Shown here: piece by piece, positions 1 through 8,808 of the stretch
Position numbering within the stretch: position 1 is the first letter of the stretch
Layout of the letters: the number at the start of each line of letters is the position of its first letter
Assembly (NCBI GenBank): GCA_023386045.1
Contig: JAEWKK010000008.1
Span: forward strand, 1-64,000
DNA: 64,000 bases
Direction of reading: 5' to 3'
DNA from: Bacteroidota bacterium
GTDB taxonomy: Bacteria > Bacteroidota > Bacteroidia > Chitinophagales > Chitinophagaceae
Program-made: the position numbers and the translations under genes
Notes under the pieces: generated by a model
What the model saw: the letters and a program-made list of their open reading frames with translations, nothing else
Told to the model about the DNA's origin: nothing
Databases searched by the model: none

Positions 1-106
1 TAATGAGCTTCTTGTCCAACTCCTCCACCTTCTTTCTTTTGAAGGCTTCACTAAAATAACGATGGACTCTTGTACTTTTTGCGTTTAACTGTTCTGGTTT
101 AGCCAT
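1..106 (-). CDS. IS3-family transposase OrfA-like protein, N-terminal fragment
   Basis: Reverse translation from the ATG at 106 gives a 35-residue open start, beginning MAKPEQLNAKSTRVHRYFSE and continuing into a basic stretch (FKRKKVEELDKK). Basic, helical N-termini of this kind are typical of the helix-turn-helix OrfA of IS3-type elements in Bacteroidota. The reading frame is open to the window edge, so length and integrity are unknown. Family assignment rests on the N-terminal pattern and the nearby IS-like end; no catalytic DDE residues are visible because those sit in OrfB. Confidence 0.55.
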   Translation of the reverse strand, partial: MAKPEQLNAKSTRVHRYFSEAFKRKKVEELDKKLI

Positions 107-180
107 ATGCTTCGTTTTTTGAGTTGATTTAATTAGCTCAAAAACGGTCAACATATTTCAGGCAACTACACTCCTAGTTG
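1..180 (-). mobile_element. Left end of an IS3-like insertion sequence (cut by the window edge)
   Basis: The minus strand starts with TGTAGTTGCCTGAAATATG at position 180, and 74 bp later comes the start codon of a transposase-like ORF that runs off the window. IS3-family terminal repeats usually begin with TG, and OrfA typically starts 50-80 bp inside the end. The boundary at 180 is inferred. A copy of the other end or a target duplication cannot be seen because the element continues past position 1. Confidence 0.5.
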
Positions 181-341
181 AGTTTTATCTCATTAAGATG
201 CATGATCAGTAGAAATTAAGTTATTAAGCTTTGTGTCCGTCGTGGTTCTTCATGCCCTTTGTGCTCCTGCCTTTCAATCACAATTTCATACTGGTTCGAT
301 TTTTTCTTACACTCTTCCCAGTTACATCCGAAATTTAATAT

Positions 342-833
342 ATGAAAACATTGATCCTTATTCGACATGCCAAGAGCAGCTGGAGTGAGCCAGGGCTTTC
401 AGATTTTGACAGGCCATTGAATGAAAGAGGAAAAAAAGATGCACCCGAAATGGCGAAGAGACTCAGTGAGACGATAAAACTTGATCACCTTGTTTCCAGT
501 CCTGCAAAAAGAGCCAAACGCACGGCCCGTTTTTTTGCTGAAGAATTTGGGATAAAAAAAGAGGACATCCAGCTCATGGAAGATCTCTACATGGCAACGC
601 AGGAAGGATTTCTCAAATCCATTAGCGCAATCGACGATAAATATGAAGCTGTTGCTTTATTCTCACACAATCCTGGTATTTCAGAATTTGCTGCTTCACT
701 CACCGAAGTAAAAGTAGATGACATGCCCACCTGTGCCATGTTTGCCCTGGCAGCAGAAACTGTAAGCTGGAAGAACTTTGAGGAGGCGCCAAAGAAATTT
801 CTCTTCTTCGATTATCCTAAAAAAATATCATGA
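342..833 (+). CDS. sixA: SixA-like histidine phosphatase
   Basis: A 163-residue single-domain member of the histidine phosphatase superfamily. The N-terminal RHAK motif carries R8 and the phospho-acceptor H9. SSPAKRAKR (52-60) supplies the second arginine (R57), and SHNPG (108-112) supplies the second catalytic histidine H109. The short length and the RHAK rather than RHGE motif fit SixA-type phosphatases, which dephosphorylate phosphohistidine proteins, better than phosphoglycerate mutases. It is cytoplasmic, with no signal peptide. The 3' end overlaps the convergent permease gene by 6 bp. The physiological substrate cannot be read from sequence. Confidence 0.85.
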   Translation: MKTLILIRHAKSSWSEPGLSDFDRPLNERGKKDAPEMAKRLSETIKLDHLVSSPAKRAKRTARFFAEEFGIKKEDIQLMEDLYMATQEGFLKSISAIDDKYEAVALFSHNPGISEFAASLTEVKVDDMPTCAMFALAAETVSWKNFEEAPKKFLFFDYPKKIS

Positions 834-1718
834 TCTTTTTCGGTGAAAGCTCACCAGGTACACGCCACTGAAGATAAGACAGGCGGCCAGTGCTTTTTGC
901 CAGGAGAAAGATTCATGAAGAAAGATGGTGGCAATGAGTACGGCAAATACCGGCTGTGTATAAATATAGGTACCTGTTGCTCCGGCGCCGATATGCTGAA
1001 TGCCATAGGCATTGAAATAATAAGCCAGGAAAGTTCCCGTAAGAATTACTGTTACTAATGCTGCATAATGCTGCCATTGAAATCCACTCCAGTTGATCTG
1101 CATGGTTTCGTTCCAGCCAAAGGGAAGAATCATCAGTGCCCCGAAAGTAAATACCCAGCGGATCACGTGAAGCGGGCTGTAAGATCTCATCAAAGGCTTT
1201 ACCAGGATAAAATAAATGGAATAAGAAATGGCATTGATGATGATCAGGATGTCGCCCAGTAAATAATTAGTAGCATGATCTCCAATTTCTTTTTGAAGAA
1301 TCAGAAATACAGAACCGCTAATACCAAGCAACAATCCCAATGCTTTGATGACTGTGAATGATTCCTTCAAAACCCACACGGCAAAGAGTGTTACCACCAA
1401 TGGAGTCACCAGCATCAGAAAGGAAGCATGAATGGTAGAAGTAAGTGTAAGTCCCTTGATGAACAATACCTGGTTTAGTGCAACACCTGTAAGTGCGCAT
1501 AAGAGAAATCTTCCCAGGTCTTTCTTTTGAAAGGCAGCATTGGTTCTTCCAAAACTCCATACGATCCAGAACAGGATCACACAGATTGAGGCGCGAAGCA
1601 CGTTCACCGCCAATGGTCCCATTAGTGAAGGAGAGATCATTTTGATCAGGCTGAAATTGGCTGCAAAAAAAAGATTGGTGCAGAGTACTGCCAGGTGAGC
1701 GCGTGTTGTTTTGTTCAC
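828..1718 (-). CDS. EamA/DMT-family permease
   Basis: A 296-residue, very hydrophobic protein with about ten membrane segments arranged as two EamA repeats (about residues 7-140 and 153-290). The second repeat ends in the usual proline-containing segment (YTQPVFAVLIATIFLHES). DMT permeases export or import small metabolites such as amino acids, nucleosides or drugs; the substrate is unknown here. The start is GTG at 1718, and a perfect -7 element (TATCTTTG, 1726-1733) lies 7 nt upstream, so the transcript is nearly leaderless. It is convergent with the phosphatase gene. Confidence 0.88.
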   Translation of the reverse strand: MNKTTRAHLAVLCTNLFFAANFSLIKMISPSLMGPLAVNVLRASICVILFWIVWSFGRTNAAFQKKDLGRFLLCALTGVALNQVLFIKGLTLTSTIHASFLMLVTPLVVTLFAVWVLKESFTVIKALGLLLGISGSVFLILQKEIGDHATNYLLGDILIIINAISYSIYFILVKPLMRSYSPLHVIRWVFTFGALMILPFGWNETMQINWSGFQWQHYAALVTVILTGTFLAYYFNAYGIQHIGAGATGTYIYTQPVFAVLIATIFLHESFSWQKALAACLIFSGVYLVSFHRKRS

Positions 1719-1725
1719 AGGGGAA

Positions 1726-1733
1726 CAAAGATA
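1726..1733 (-). promoter_or_regulatory. -7 promoter element of the EamA permease gene
   Basis: TATCTTTG on the minus strand fits the Bacteroidota consensus TAnnTTTG exactly and ends 7 nt before the GTG start. No clear -33 TTTG was identified. Confidence 0.5.
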
Positions 1734-1757
1734 ATAGCAGCTATGTCAATTGAAAGC

Positions 1758-2861
1758 TTAGATTTTTTCAGGCAGGTTGTTGAGAAAAGTAACGATGGTT
1801 TCATCCAATGCTGATGATTTCAGACTGGTAAAACTGTAGGGAAAATGTTTGGCCAGGTCGAGCGCTCCTTTGAGTCTGAATTTATTTTGATCGATACTCA
1901 GTGCGAAGTGCTGTTGCATCAAATGCCTGCCCAGGTATTCCTGTTCTGTTTGTCCGGGAGTAGGGATCAGGATGCTTTTCTTTCCAATTGCAGCCAGGTC
2001 CATCACCGTGCTATAACCACAACGGCTGATAATGAATGAAGCTTCATTCATCAGTTGGTTCAGTGATGCTGCCGGCAGGTGATCATAAACTCTGACATGG
2101 GAAGGGGCATTTATTTTTTCCTGACCGCCGGGAAGTCCTCTTACCAGTACAACCTGTTCTTTATAAGATTCTAGTTGTTCGAGTAAAATATTTTCGAGCA
2201 GGGTTCTTTGGGGTTCAGGACCTGAGAGAATGATGAGCAGGTGATCTTCTTTCTGAGGTCCTTCCTGCATCCTTGATAATGGACCGAGATATTGAACAGG
2301 AACTGCAGGCATATTTGTCGGGTGCGATAGTTCGCCGGCCAGTCCGGGAGCCTGCTCTTGGTCGGGTATCCAGCACGCCGAAAAATTGCTGATGTATTCG
2401 TAATGAAGTTTTTGCAGGTAGCTGTCAGCTGTTTTGCCGAACCCGGTTTTCACCAGCAGCTGGTGGGTCATAATCACTGAAGGGACGGATTCATGGTATA
2501 ATCCATACCTGTTATCTGAAATTATACCCTCAATGCCATGTTCTTTTACGATATCCGCCAGTCGTTCATTTTCGTATTGTATGGCTGAAATAATTTTTGG
2601 AATTTGTGAGGCGATGGTGAAGGGCAGTGTCCAGCGGTTTTTGGAATAAGAAACCCCATAGCCTTTTAGTTCGGCAAAAGGGAGTTGTGGAAATTCAGTC
2701 TCCAGGAGCGTCCTGATAACACCGTCTCCGGCCAGAACCACCCCGGCGTTTTGCCTGAGGAGGGAGCGGATCAGGGGGATACAGCGGGTAGCATGGCCCA
2801 GTCCCCAGTCGAGAGGGGCCACCAGAATTTTGCGGGGAAGATGGTGATCCGGGTTTTCCAT
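1758..2861 (-). CDS. MurG/GT28-like glycosyltransferase
   Basis: About 367 residues from the ATG at 2861; a longer TTG-started form from 2885 adds eight residues with nothing in favour of it. The N-terminus has the GT-B nucleotide-fold opening APLDWGLGHATRC, similar to MurG and UDP-glucuronosyltransferases, where the Gly-His pair contacts the acceptor. The C-terminal half contains SRCGYSTVMDLAAIGK and PTPGQTEQEYLG, the donor-nucleotide binding segment of this superfamily. It is cytoplasmic or peripheral, with no signal peptide. Acceptor and sugar are not predictable. It is a single gene, divergent from a small lipoprotein gene. Confidence 0.8.
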   Translation of the reverse strand: MENPDHHLPRKILVAPLDWGLGHATRCIPLIRSLLRQNAGVVLAGDGVIRTLLETEFPQLPFAELKGYGVSYSKNRWTLPFTIASQIPKIISAIQYENERLADIVKEHGIEGIISDNRYGLYHESVPSVIMTHQLLVKTGFGKTADSYLQKLHYEYISNFSACWIPDQEQAPGLAGELSHPTNMPAVPVQYLGPLSRMQEGPQKEDHLLIILSGPEPQRTLLENILLEQLESYKEQVVLVRGLPGGQEKINAPSHVRVYDHLPAASLNQLMNEASFIISRCGYSTVMDLAAIGKKSILIPTPGQTEQEYLGRHLMQQHFALSIDQNKFRLKGALDLAKHFPYSFTSLKSSALDETIVTFLNNLPEKI

Positions 2862-2933
2862 GTTAATTTTCCTGCCGTTTATCAACAGGCATACTAAAAC
2901 CTTTGTAAAATAGTTTAATTTAGAAAACCACTT

Positions 2934-3053
2934 ATGAAAAAACGAGTTTACATGGCATTGTTCTTGACTGCGATAATACTGTCGGCCTGCAGTAAAAATT
3001 ATTACTCCGGTTCTGGCAAGGGAAGCAGCTGCGGTTGTCCCAGCACGAGATGA
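2934..3053 (+). CDS. Small lipoprotein, 39 residues
   Basis: A short ORF starting with a basic MKKR, followed by a hydrophobic stretch and the lipobox LSAC (cysteine at residue 19). The mature peptide would be only 21 residues, rich in Gly, Ser and Lys, with a CGC motif near the end. Size and the clean signal-peptidase II site support a real secreted mini-lipoprotein. It lies 23 bp upstream of the next ORF, so the two are probably co-transcribed. Function unknown. Confidence 0.6.
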   Translation: MKKRVYMALFLTAIILSACSKNYYSGSGKGSSCGCPSTR

Positions 3054-3076
3054 TGAAGTGAAATAAATTTTGCGCG

Positions 3077-3319
3077 ATGAAAAATTATGACAGGGATCTA
3101 TTGCTGTTGTATAAAGCAGATTGGTTTGACGACGATCTGCTTCAGCATGAAGTGGAATGTCTCCACAGGATCCTGTTACAGGTTGAAAGGAGTGATATCT
3201 TCTGCGCGGCCAATGAGCTGGCTACACGTAACCGCATTACCAGCAAGGCCAAATCCATCATAAAAGCAACACGTCATTTTCGGCTGAAGCCCTTTCATTT
3301 TCTGATCAATAAGAACTGA
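3077..3319 (+). CDS. Hypothetical protein, 80 residues
   Basis: A small charged protein with no signal peptide or membrane segment. It begins MKNYDRDLLLLYKADWFDDD and has a mostly helical middle (HRILLQVERSDIF) and a basic C-terminus (KAKSIIKATRHFRLK). I do not recognise a family. The ATG follows an AT-rich leader (TAAATTTTGCGCG) resembling the local -7 element. It is followed at once by a heptamer repeat block. The ORF reads cleanly and codon use looks native, so it is probably a gene. Confidence 0.55.
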   Translation: MKNYDRDLLLLYKADWFDDDLLQHEVECLHRILLQVERSDIFCAANELATRNRITSKAKSIIKATRHFRLKPFHFLINKN

Positions 3320-3562
3320 GGTTTGGTGAGTGGTGAGTAGTGAGTGGTGAGTTAGAGTGAGTGGTCAGTAGGGAGTGGTGAGTAGCTTCCAGAGGGGAAT
3401 GGCCAAAGTGAAGCGTCAATCGTGAAATGAGAAAAGTCTATTCTAAATTTTTCCACTTAATAATTGGATTTGTTCTTCACAAGAACCTTAAACTCTTAAA
3501 CTTTAAACCTTAAACATCCTACCATCGCCATGAACCATGAACTATGAACCATGAACTATGAA
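3320..3562. repeat. Heptamer repeat block (GTGAGTG left half, CCATGAA right half)
   Basis: From 3324 to about 3385 the units GTGAGTG/GTGAGTA repeat with period 7. From about 3528 to 3562 the units ACCATGA/ACTATGA repeat with period 7. Between them lies a short segment of TTAAAC-type repeats (3483-3514). The G-rich units come first and the C-rich units last, as in the other blocks of this window. No ORF of note. Confidence 0.8.
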
Positions 3563-4828
3563 CTAAACTCTCCCCTCCAGCCCTTTGAGCGCCTTTCCCA
3601 GCTTCTCCAGCATTTCATCTATCTCTTCTTTTTTGCAGGTTCCAACACTCAGGCGGTACCAGGGAGAATTTCTTGAAGCTCCAAATGCATAAAAAGGAAC
3701 AATGGCCAGACTGGCATGTTGCAATAAATAGGAAGTCACATCAGACTGGTTGGTGAGTACCTGTCCTTCTTTTGTTTTTTTACCGGTGAGGTCCATTTTT
3801 ATAGTGAGATAAATAGCCGCTTCAGGCGATACAGCATCTACATTGTAACCTTCATTTTTGAGGCGGGTAATACCGTCATAAATGCGCCTCAGTCTTTCTT
3901 CCAGTTCGGATTTGAAATGAGCGAGGTATTTATCAATCGCAGGTTTTTGCGAGAGAAACTTCGTCAAAGCTTTTTGTTCGGCCATGGGTGCCCACGCACC
4001 TACATGAGAAAGTATCGCCTTCATCTTATTCAATAGTGGCGCAGGTCCCATGCTCCAGCCAACACGCACACCAGTTGATGCAAAGACCTTGCTGATAGCA
4101 TCAATAAAAACGGTGTAATGACGCATGGCAGGATTCAGTGTTACCGGATCATAATGTTTGATGTCTCCATAGGTAAGGTGCCAGTACATCTGGTCGTACA
4201 TCACATACAGTTTCTTCTCTCCATCACCCCTTCTTTCATTTTCTTCAACGATCATATCACAGATTGCCTGTAGTTCTTCCTTGCGGAAAGTAGTTCCTGT
4301 TGGATTTTGAGGAGAACATAAAGCAATAAAAGATGCCTCTTTGATGAAGGGCCTGATATCATCTGCCACAGGCATAAAATTATTTTCGGGCCTGGCTTCC
4401 ACTACTACGTGTTCGCCTTCTACAAAATGAACGTAGTGGTTGTTGTTCCAGGAAGGAACAGCGTAAATGATCTTATCACCTTTATCGCATACTGCGCGGA
4501 AAAGCGCATAGATCAGGGGCCTGCCACCCGAAGCAATCAGAATTTCATCTGTATTGTATTCCAGTCCCTGATATTCACGTGCAAAAGCGCTGACTGCTTC
4601 ACGCAATTCAAGGCTTCCTTCGCCCGGAGGATAATTAGTAAATTTTTTACGATAGGCATCAACAATGGCATCTTCCAGCTCCTGCGGAATTGGAAATATT
4701 TGCGGGTCAAAATCGCCAACAGTAAAATTATAAATGTGTTCGCCCTTGCGAATACGTTCACGGATCTCACCACCCAGTTTTACAATTTCAGAACCGATCA
4801 AAGTCTGTGATAAATGCGAAAGTTTCAT
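3563..4828 (-). CDS. PLP-dependent aminotransferase class I/II
   Basis: A fold-type I aminotransferase of 421 residues from the ATG at 4828. The longer start at 4879 is unlikely because a perfect -7 element (4836-4843) lies between them. Visible motifs, numbered from 4828: NPTG (about 175-178), AISK with the Schiff-base lysine at about 247, and the phosphate-binding RVGW just after. The family transfers amino groups between an amino acid and a 2-oxoacid, often aspartate, in the cytoplasm. Exact substrate is not assignable. It lies downstream of zwf on the same strand but has its own promoter. Confidence 0.88.
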   Translation of the reverse strand: MKLSHLSQTLIGSEIVKLGGEIRERIRKGEHIYNFTVGDFDPQIFPIPQELEDAIVDAYRKKFTNYPPGEGSLELREAVSAFAREYQGLEYNTDEILIASGGRPLIYALFRAVCDKGDKIIYAVPSWNNNHYVHFVEGEHVVVEARPENNFMPVADDIRPFIKEASFIALCSPQNPTGTTFRKEELQAICDMIVEENERRGDGEKKLYVMYDQMYWHLTYGDIKHYDPVTLNPAMRHYTVFIDAISKVFASTGVRVGWSMGPAPLLNKMKAILSHVGAWAPMAEQKALTKFLSQKPAIDKYLAHFKSELEERLRRIYDGITRLKNEGYNVDAVSPEAAIYLTIKMDLTGKKTKEGQVLTNQSDVTSYLLQHASLAIVPFYAFGASRNSPWYRLSVGTCKKEEIDEMLEKLGKALKGLEGRV

Positions 4829-4835
4829 GTTGGAG

Positions 4836-4843
4836 CAAAAGTA
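4836..4843 (-). promoter_or_regulatory. -7 promoter element of the aminotransferase gene
   Basis: TACTTTTG on the minus strand matches TAnnTTTG exactly and ends 7 nt before the chosen ATG at 4828. It decides the start, because the upstream ATG at 4879 would place the promoter inside the coding region. Confidence 0.5.
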
Positions 4844-4933
4844 AGGTAAAGAGATAGAGTTTCGGGTGAAGTCAGACATGGTTCAGTAGTTCTTGTAATG
4901 ATTGTTTTACTGCCGTAGTCTCCATTGAACTGA

Positions 4934-6460
4934 CTACTCTTTTTTTGGTTTTTCATTCTCCGGAAGTGTCACCCAATGATGTCCATCCCTGGCGATCAGG
5001 GCTTCAGCATCTTCGGGTCCCCAGGAACCTGGAGCATAATTGGGAAAATCAACAGGATGCCTCGCTTCCCATGACTCCAAAATGGGTTGAATAATCTGCC
5101 AGGCTGCTTCTACCTGGTCGGCACGCATGAACAAGGTGGGATTGCCCTCGATCACATCTTCCAACAATGTTTCGTAAGCCTCCGGTTGCTCATCACCATA
5201 AGCTTCAGAATAACTGAAGATCATGTCTACTGGTTGCAACACTAAATTCTGTCCCGGTTTTTTGGCCTGGAATCTTAAACGGATATCCATTTGTGGCTGT
5301 ATGCTGATGGTAAGCCTGTTGGGCCTCCAGGTTTCTCCTGCTTCTGCAGGAAAAGCATATTGAGGTGCAGGCTTGAATTGAACCGTGATGATGGTTGACT
5401 TGGAATGAAGTGCTTTACCTGTTCGAACATAAAATGGAACATCTTTCCATCGCCAGTTATCGACAAAGAATTTTACAGCAGCAAAGGTTTCAACTGATGA
5501 TTGCGGCGCCACATTTTTTTCATCCCTGTAGGCGATGGTTTCCTTTCCCTTCATCCAGCCTGCACTGTACTGGCCTCTTACTGCATTACGATGCACTTCA
5601 TCCCTGGGCCATCGCCTGATGGCATTGAGCACATCCAGTTTTTTATTCCTGATCTCATCTGCCTGGAAAGACACAGGTGCTTCCATGGCTATCATGCAAA
5701 GGAGTTGAAGGATATGATTCTGCACCATATCTCTTAATGCTCCCGATCGTTCATAATAACCGCCACGGTCTTCAACGCCGATATCTTCCGCAGCTGTGAT
5801 CTGCACATGATCAATATAATTGCAGTTCCAGATGGGTTCAAAAAAAGCATTGGCAAAACGAAGGGCAAGTATGTTTTGAACGGTTTCTTTTCCCAGGTAA
5901 TGATCGATGCGGTAAATCTGTTCTTCCCTGAACAATTTGCCCAGCATGATATTTAAATTTCTTGCACTTTCCAGGTCATGACCGAAGGGTTTTTCATAAA
6001 CCATTCTGGAACGGGCCACATCACTGGTGAGTTTGAACTTGTTCAATTTCTGGGCAATGGTAGGAGCCATCTGTGGTGCCACGGAAAAATAATAGATCTT
6101 GTTGATCTCCGACTTCCAGTTTTCTTCTGCTTTTTTAATGCGGGAGCTTACTGCTCTATAAGTTGTATCCAGCTCAGTATCGCCTTTGATGTATTCAATG
6201 TTTTTTGCGAATTCGGTCCAGGCGATCTTGACACAACCCGGCCTTCTGGAATGTTCTTCCACACCTTTTTTAGAATGATTGCGAAAGCTGCTGTTGGTAA
6301 AGGTTGATCTTCCGATACCTACAATCAGAAAATTTTCAGGGAGATAGGCATCAAGATAAAGGTTGTACAGGGCGGGCATCAGTTTGCGGTAAGTAAGATC
6401 ACCACTGCCGCCGAATATAAAGATGATGGTTGGTAAAACGCTGGTTGGGTTGGTTGTCAT
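4934..6460 (-). CDS. zwf: Glucose-6-phosphate 1-dehydrogenase
   Basis: 508 residues, normal for the family. It oxidises glucose 6-phosphate to 6-phosphogluconolactone with NAD(P)+, the entry step of the oxidative pentose phosphate pathway. The N-terminal dinucleotide fold has GGSGDLTYRKL (17-27), with Gly in place of the more common GASGDL alanine. EKPFG (156-160) and the active-site signature RIDHYLGKE (184-192), with its catalytic histidine, are intact. It lies 9 bp downstream of gnd and is surely co-transcribed with it. No 6-phosphogluconolactonase gene is present nearby. Confidence 0.97.
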   Translation of the reverse strand: MTTNPTSVLPTIIFIFGGSGDLTYRKLMPALYNLYLDAYLPENFLIVGIGRSTFTNSSFRNHSKKGVEEHSRRPGCVKIAWTEFAKNIEYIKGDTELDTTYRAVSSRIKKAEENWKSEINKIYYFSVAPQMAPTIAQKLNKFKLTSDVARSRMVYEKPFGHDLESARNLNIMLGKLFREEQIYRIDHYLGKETVQNILALRFANAFFEPIWNCNYIDHVQITAAEDIGVEDRGGYYERSGALRDMVQNHILQLLCMIAMEAPVSFQADEIRNKKLDVLNAIRRWPRDEVHRNAVRGQYSAGWMKGKETIAYRDEKNVAPQSSVETFAAVKFFVDNWRWKDVPFYVRTGKALHSKSTIITVQFKPAPQYAFPAEAGETWRPNRLTISIQPQMDIRLRFQAKKPGQNLVLQPVDMIFSYSEAYGDEQPEAYETLLEDVIEGNPTLFMRADQVEAAWQIIQPILESWEARHPVDFPNYAPGSWGPEDAEALIARDGHHWVTLPENEKPKKE

Positions 6461-6469
6461 GTCAGCAGA

Positions 6470-7891
6470 TTAATCCGAATTCCATTCGGTATGAAAAACG
6501 CCTTCCCTATCGATCCTACGATAAGTGTGTGCGCCAAAAAAATCTCTTTGTGCCTGTATCAGGTTTGTGGGCAATCGGTCACTTAGATAGGAATCGTAAT
6601 AAGCAAGTGCGCTGCTCATACAGGCCATGGGAATACGTGAATTCATTCCTGCTGCAAGAACTGCTCTTACACTCTCTTCACGGTTCATCAATATGGTAGC
6701 AATGTCCTTATCAAGTAAAATGTTGGGAAGAGTTGATTCTTTTTCGAAGGCCTTGCTAAAATTTCCTAAAAAAGCAGAACGGATTATACAGCCGCCTCGC
6801 CATGTTTTGATCACATCAGGAAGAGGAATATTCATCTGGTGAATCTGCGATGCCTGTACCAGCATGCTGAGTCCCTGGGCATAAGCAATGGCAAAACAAA
6901 ATGCCAGTGCATTTTCAATATCCGATAGCAATTGTTCAGAGATCTCTATTGGACTGACTTCAGGCTTGTAAAGTTGCGCAGCGTTTATTCTTTGTTCTTT
7001 ATATACGGAAAGGTCACGCATGGACACAGCCATATCAATAGAAGGAATGGAAACAGGAAGGTCCATGGCTTCCTGTGAAGTCCACTTACCTGTTCCTTTT
7101 GATCCAGCCTGGTCAAGAATTTTATCGATTAGGAAATCATCAGGATCTTCTGTTTCATTATCTGAGGTTCTGAAAACTTCTGCCGTGACTTCTATCAGAA
7201 AAGATTGCAGCTGTCCTTCATTCCAACGGGAGAATAAGCTGTGCAACTCATGGTTATTATAGCGGCCCGCGCGATGAAGCAGGTCATAAATTTCGCTGAT
7301 CATTTGCATCAGTGCATATTCAATTCCATTGTGCACCATTTTTACATAATGACCGGCAGCCTTGTTGCCCATGTAGGCAACGCAGGGAACATTATCCACT
7401 TTTGCAGCGATGGCTTCAAGTACAGGTTGCAGGTATTTCCAGGCCTTGTGATCTCCACCTGGCATCATGCTGGGACCCAGTCTTGCTCCCATCTCGCCGC
7501 CTGATACACCCATCCCAAAAAAATGAATGCCTTTTGATTGTAGGTAATCAATGCGCCGGTTGGTATCCTTGAAGTAGGAGTTACCTCCATCAATCAGGAT
7601 ATCATTTTCCTCAAGGTGTGGCAGGAGGTTTTCTATCACATCATCAACAGGTTTACCTGCAGGAACCAGCATCATGATCTTGCGCGGCTTTTTTAATACG
7701 GCCGTCATTTTCGCAATATCCGTCGTGCCCATGACCGTCGTGCCTTCATTTGCGGCTGATTCCAATTTTGAAGCTCTTTCCTGCTTGAGGTCAAAACCAA
7801 CCACGGCAAAGCCATGATCGGCCATGTTGAGCAGGAGGTTGCTTCCCATTACACCAATACCAACCATTCCAAAGTCAAAACTGGCTTCCAT
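6470..7891 (-). CDS. gnd: 6-phosphogluconate dehydrogenase, decarboxylating
   Basis: 473 residues, full length. It converts 6-phosphogluconate to ribulose 5-phosphate, CO2 and NADPH. The N-terminal Rossmann motif is GIGVMGSNL (11-19). IDGGNSYF (100-107) and GMGVSGGEMGAR (126-137) are diagnostic. GHYVKMVHNGIEY (180-192) carries the catalytic lysine K184 and asparagine N188. The C-terminal tail with the RRID segment reaches into the partner subunit in this dimeric family. It sits between a c-type cytochrome gene (10 bp upstream) and zwf (9 bp downstream), giving a three-gene operon. Confidence 0.97.
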   Translation of the reverse strand: MEASFDFGMVGIGVMGSNLLLNMADHGFAVVGFDLKQERASKLESAANEGTTVMGTTDIAKMTAVLKKPRKIMMLVPAGKPVDDVIENLLPHLEENDILIDGGNSYFKDTNRRIDYLQSKGIHFFGMGVSGGEMGARLGPSMMPGGDHKAWKYLQPVLEAIAAKVDNVPCVAYMGNKAAGHYVKMVHNGIEYALMQMISEIYDLLHRAGRYNNHELHSLFSRWNEGQLQSFLIEVTAEVFRTSDNETEDPDDFLIDKILDQAGSKGTGKWTSQEAMDLPVSIPSIDMAVSMRDLSVYKEQRINAAQLYKPEVSPIEISEQLLSDIENALAFCFAIAYAQGLSMLVQASQIHQMNIPLPDVIKTWRGGCIIRSAFLGNFSKAFEKESTLPNILLDKDIATILMNREESVRAVLAAGMNSRIPMACMSSALAYYDSYLSDRLPTNLIQAQRDFFGAHTYRRIDREGVFHTEWNSD

Positions 7892-7901
7892 AAAAATCTA
7901 T

Positions 7902-8336
7902 TTAGTCTTTTTCTTTCTTCTCTTCTTTTTCCTTCTCTTTCTTCACAGCAATTGTTTCGGGCATTTTATTACCATTATGGCAGGAAAAACAGGTCACCAT
8001 CAATTTTGTGTTGATGTCTCTTTTGGTACCCGTGTAATTAAAATACTGGTCATTGATGGCATAGGTCATTTCCAGCATTTCCCGGGCCAGCCTTTTATGC
8101 TTGTTTTCATCTGAGGCATAATCCCAGACCTTTGTTTCTTTATTGCGAACATGGCAGAAGCCGCATTTAACTCCCAGGGAATTACTAAAATGGTGCATCA
8201 CACTGTCCATCTGTTTTTCAGTGATGTCCTGTGGCAGCACTTTGAGATTTTTATAAATAGGATCATGATTTCTAAAAGCAACAGATACGGTTACAAAAGC
8301 TACCAGGGCAAGAGTGACCAGGAAAGGTCTTTTCAT
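7902..8336 (-). CDS. Exported c-type cytochrome, reaction-centre cytochrome-like
   Basis: 144 residues from the ATG at 8336, which opens a clean signal peptide (MKRPFLVTLALVAFVTVSVA). An ATG at 8405 would only add a non-signal extension. Two heme c sites are visible, CGFCH (about 58-62) and CFSCH (about 116-120). The segment LPQDITEKQMDSVM and the domain size resemble the photosynthetic reaction-centre cytochrome c domain that occurs widely in Bacteroidota without any photosynthesis. The C-terminus is a Lys/Glu-rich tail. It acts in the periplasm. The gene heads an operon with gnd and zwf; why it is paired with them is not obvious. Confidence 0.82.
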   Translation of the reverse strand: MKRPFLVTLALVAFVTVSVAFRNHDPIYKNLKVLPQDITEKQMDSVMHHFSNSLGVKCGFCHVRNKETKVWDYASDENKHKRLAREMLEMTYAINDQYFNYTGTKRDINTKLMVTCFSCHNGNKMPETIAVKKEKEKEEKKEKD

Positions 8337-8415
8337 CATGCGGAAAATTTTTATCCAATTTAGGCAAAAATCCAGCCTTAACGTTCCGGCAACCGACGAT
8401 GCCATGAAGGTTGCT

Positions 8416-8423
8416 TAACTTTG
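8416..8423 (+). promoter_or_regulatory. -7 promoter element before the AhpD-like/korB pair
   Basis: TAACTTTG matches TAnnTTTG exactly, 19 nt before the ATG at 8443. A -33 TTTG was not found at the expected distance. Confidence 0.45.
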
Positions 8424-8442
8424 CGGGCACTAAATCTTTCCA

Positions 8443-8799
8443 ATGGCTGGCCTTGTTAAAGAATTCAACGATTACAGAGAAAAGATGAATGAAGTGATCC
8501 TGGGTAAGAACAACCTGGTGATGAAACGCCTCTGGAACCTGGACACCAATACTTATGATGAGGGAGCTCTTGACAAGAGAACAAAAGAAATGTTGGGACT
8601 AGTTGCAAGCATGGTGCTTCGTTGCGATGACTGCATCAAATATCACCTGGGTAAATGCCATGAATTAGGACTTACTACCGCGGAAGTATATGAGATCTTT
8701 GCTGTAGCCAATATTGTGGGTGGAACCATCGTTATTCCACATACAAGAAGAGCCGCGGAGTACTGGGAAGAATTAGTAAATTCAAATGGAACGATGTAA
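8443..8799 (+). CDS. Carboxymuconolactone decarboxylase/AhpD-like protein
   Basis: 118 residues, a single CMD domain. It contains the complete AhpD signature E-x11-C-x2-C-x3-H: E49, C61, C64 and H68. That pattern marks the peroxidase-linked, thiol-active AhpD type rather than the true decarboxylase. AhpD-type proteins form small oligomers and pass electrons through the CxxC. It is cytoplasmic. The gene lies 9 bp upstream of korB, so co-transcription is almost certain. A role in oxidant protection of the oxygen-sensitive KorB iron-sulfur enzyme is an inference from this pairing. Confidence 0.88.
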   Translation: MAGLVKEFNDYREKMNEVILGKNNLVMKRLWNLDTNTYDEGALDKRTKEMLGLVASMVLRCDDCIKYHLGKCHELGLTTAEVYEIFAVANIVGGTIVIPHTRRAAEYWEELVNSNGTM

Positions 8800-8808
8800 A
8801 TTCAGCAT

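Noticed and set aside
181..341. Additional gene before sixA
   Set aside because: Only a CAACTA...TAGTTG hairpin and a CTTTGTG-like repeat are visible; no ORF.
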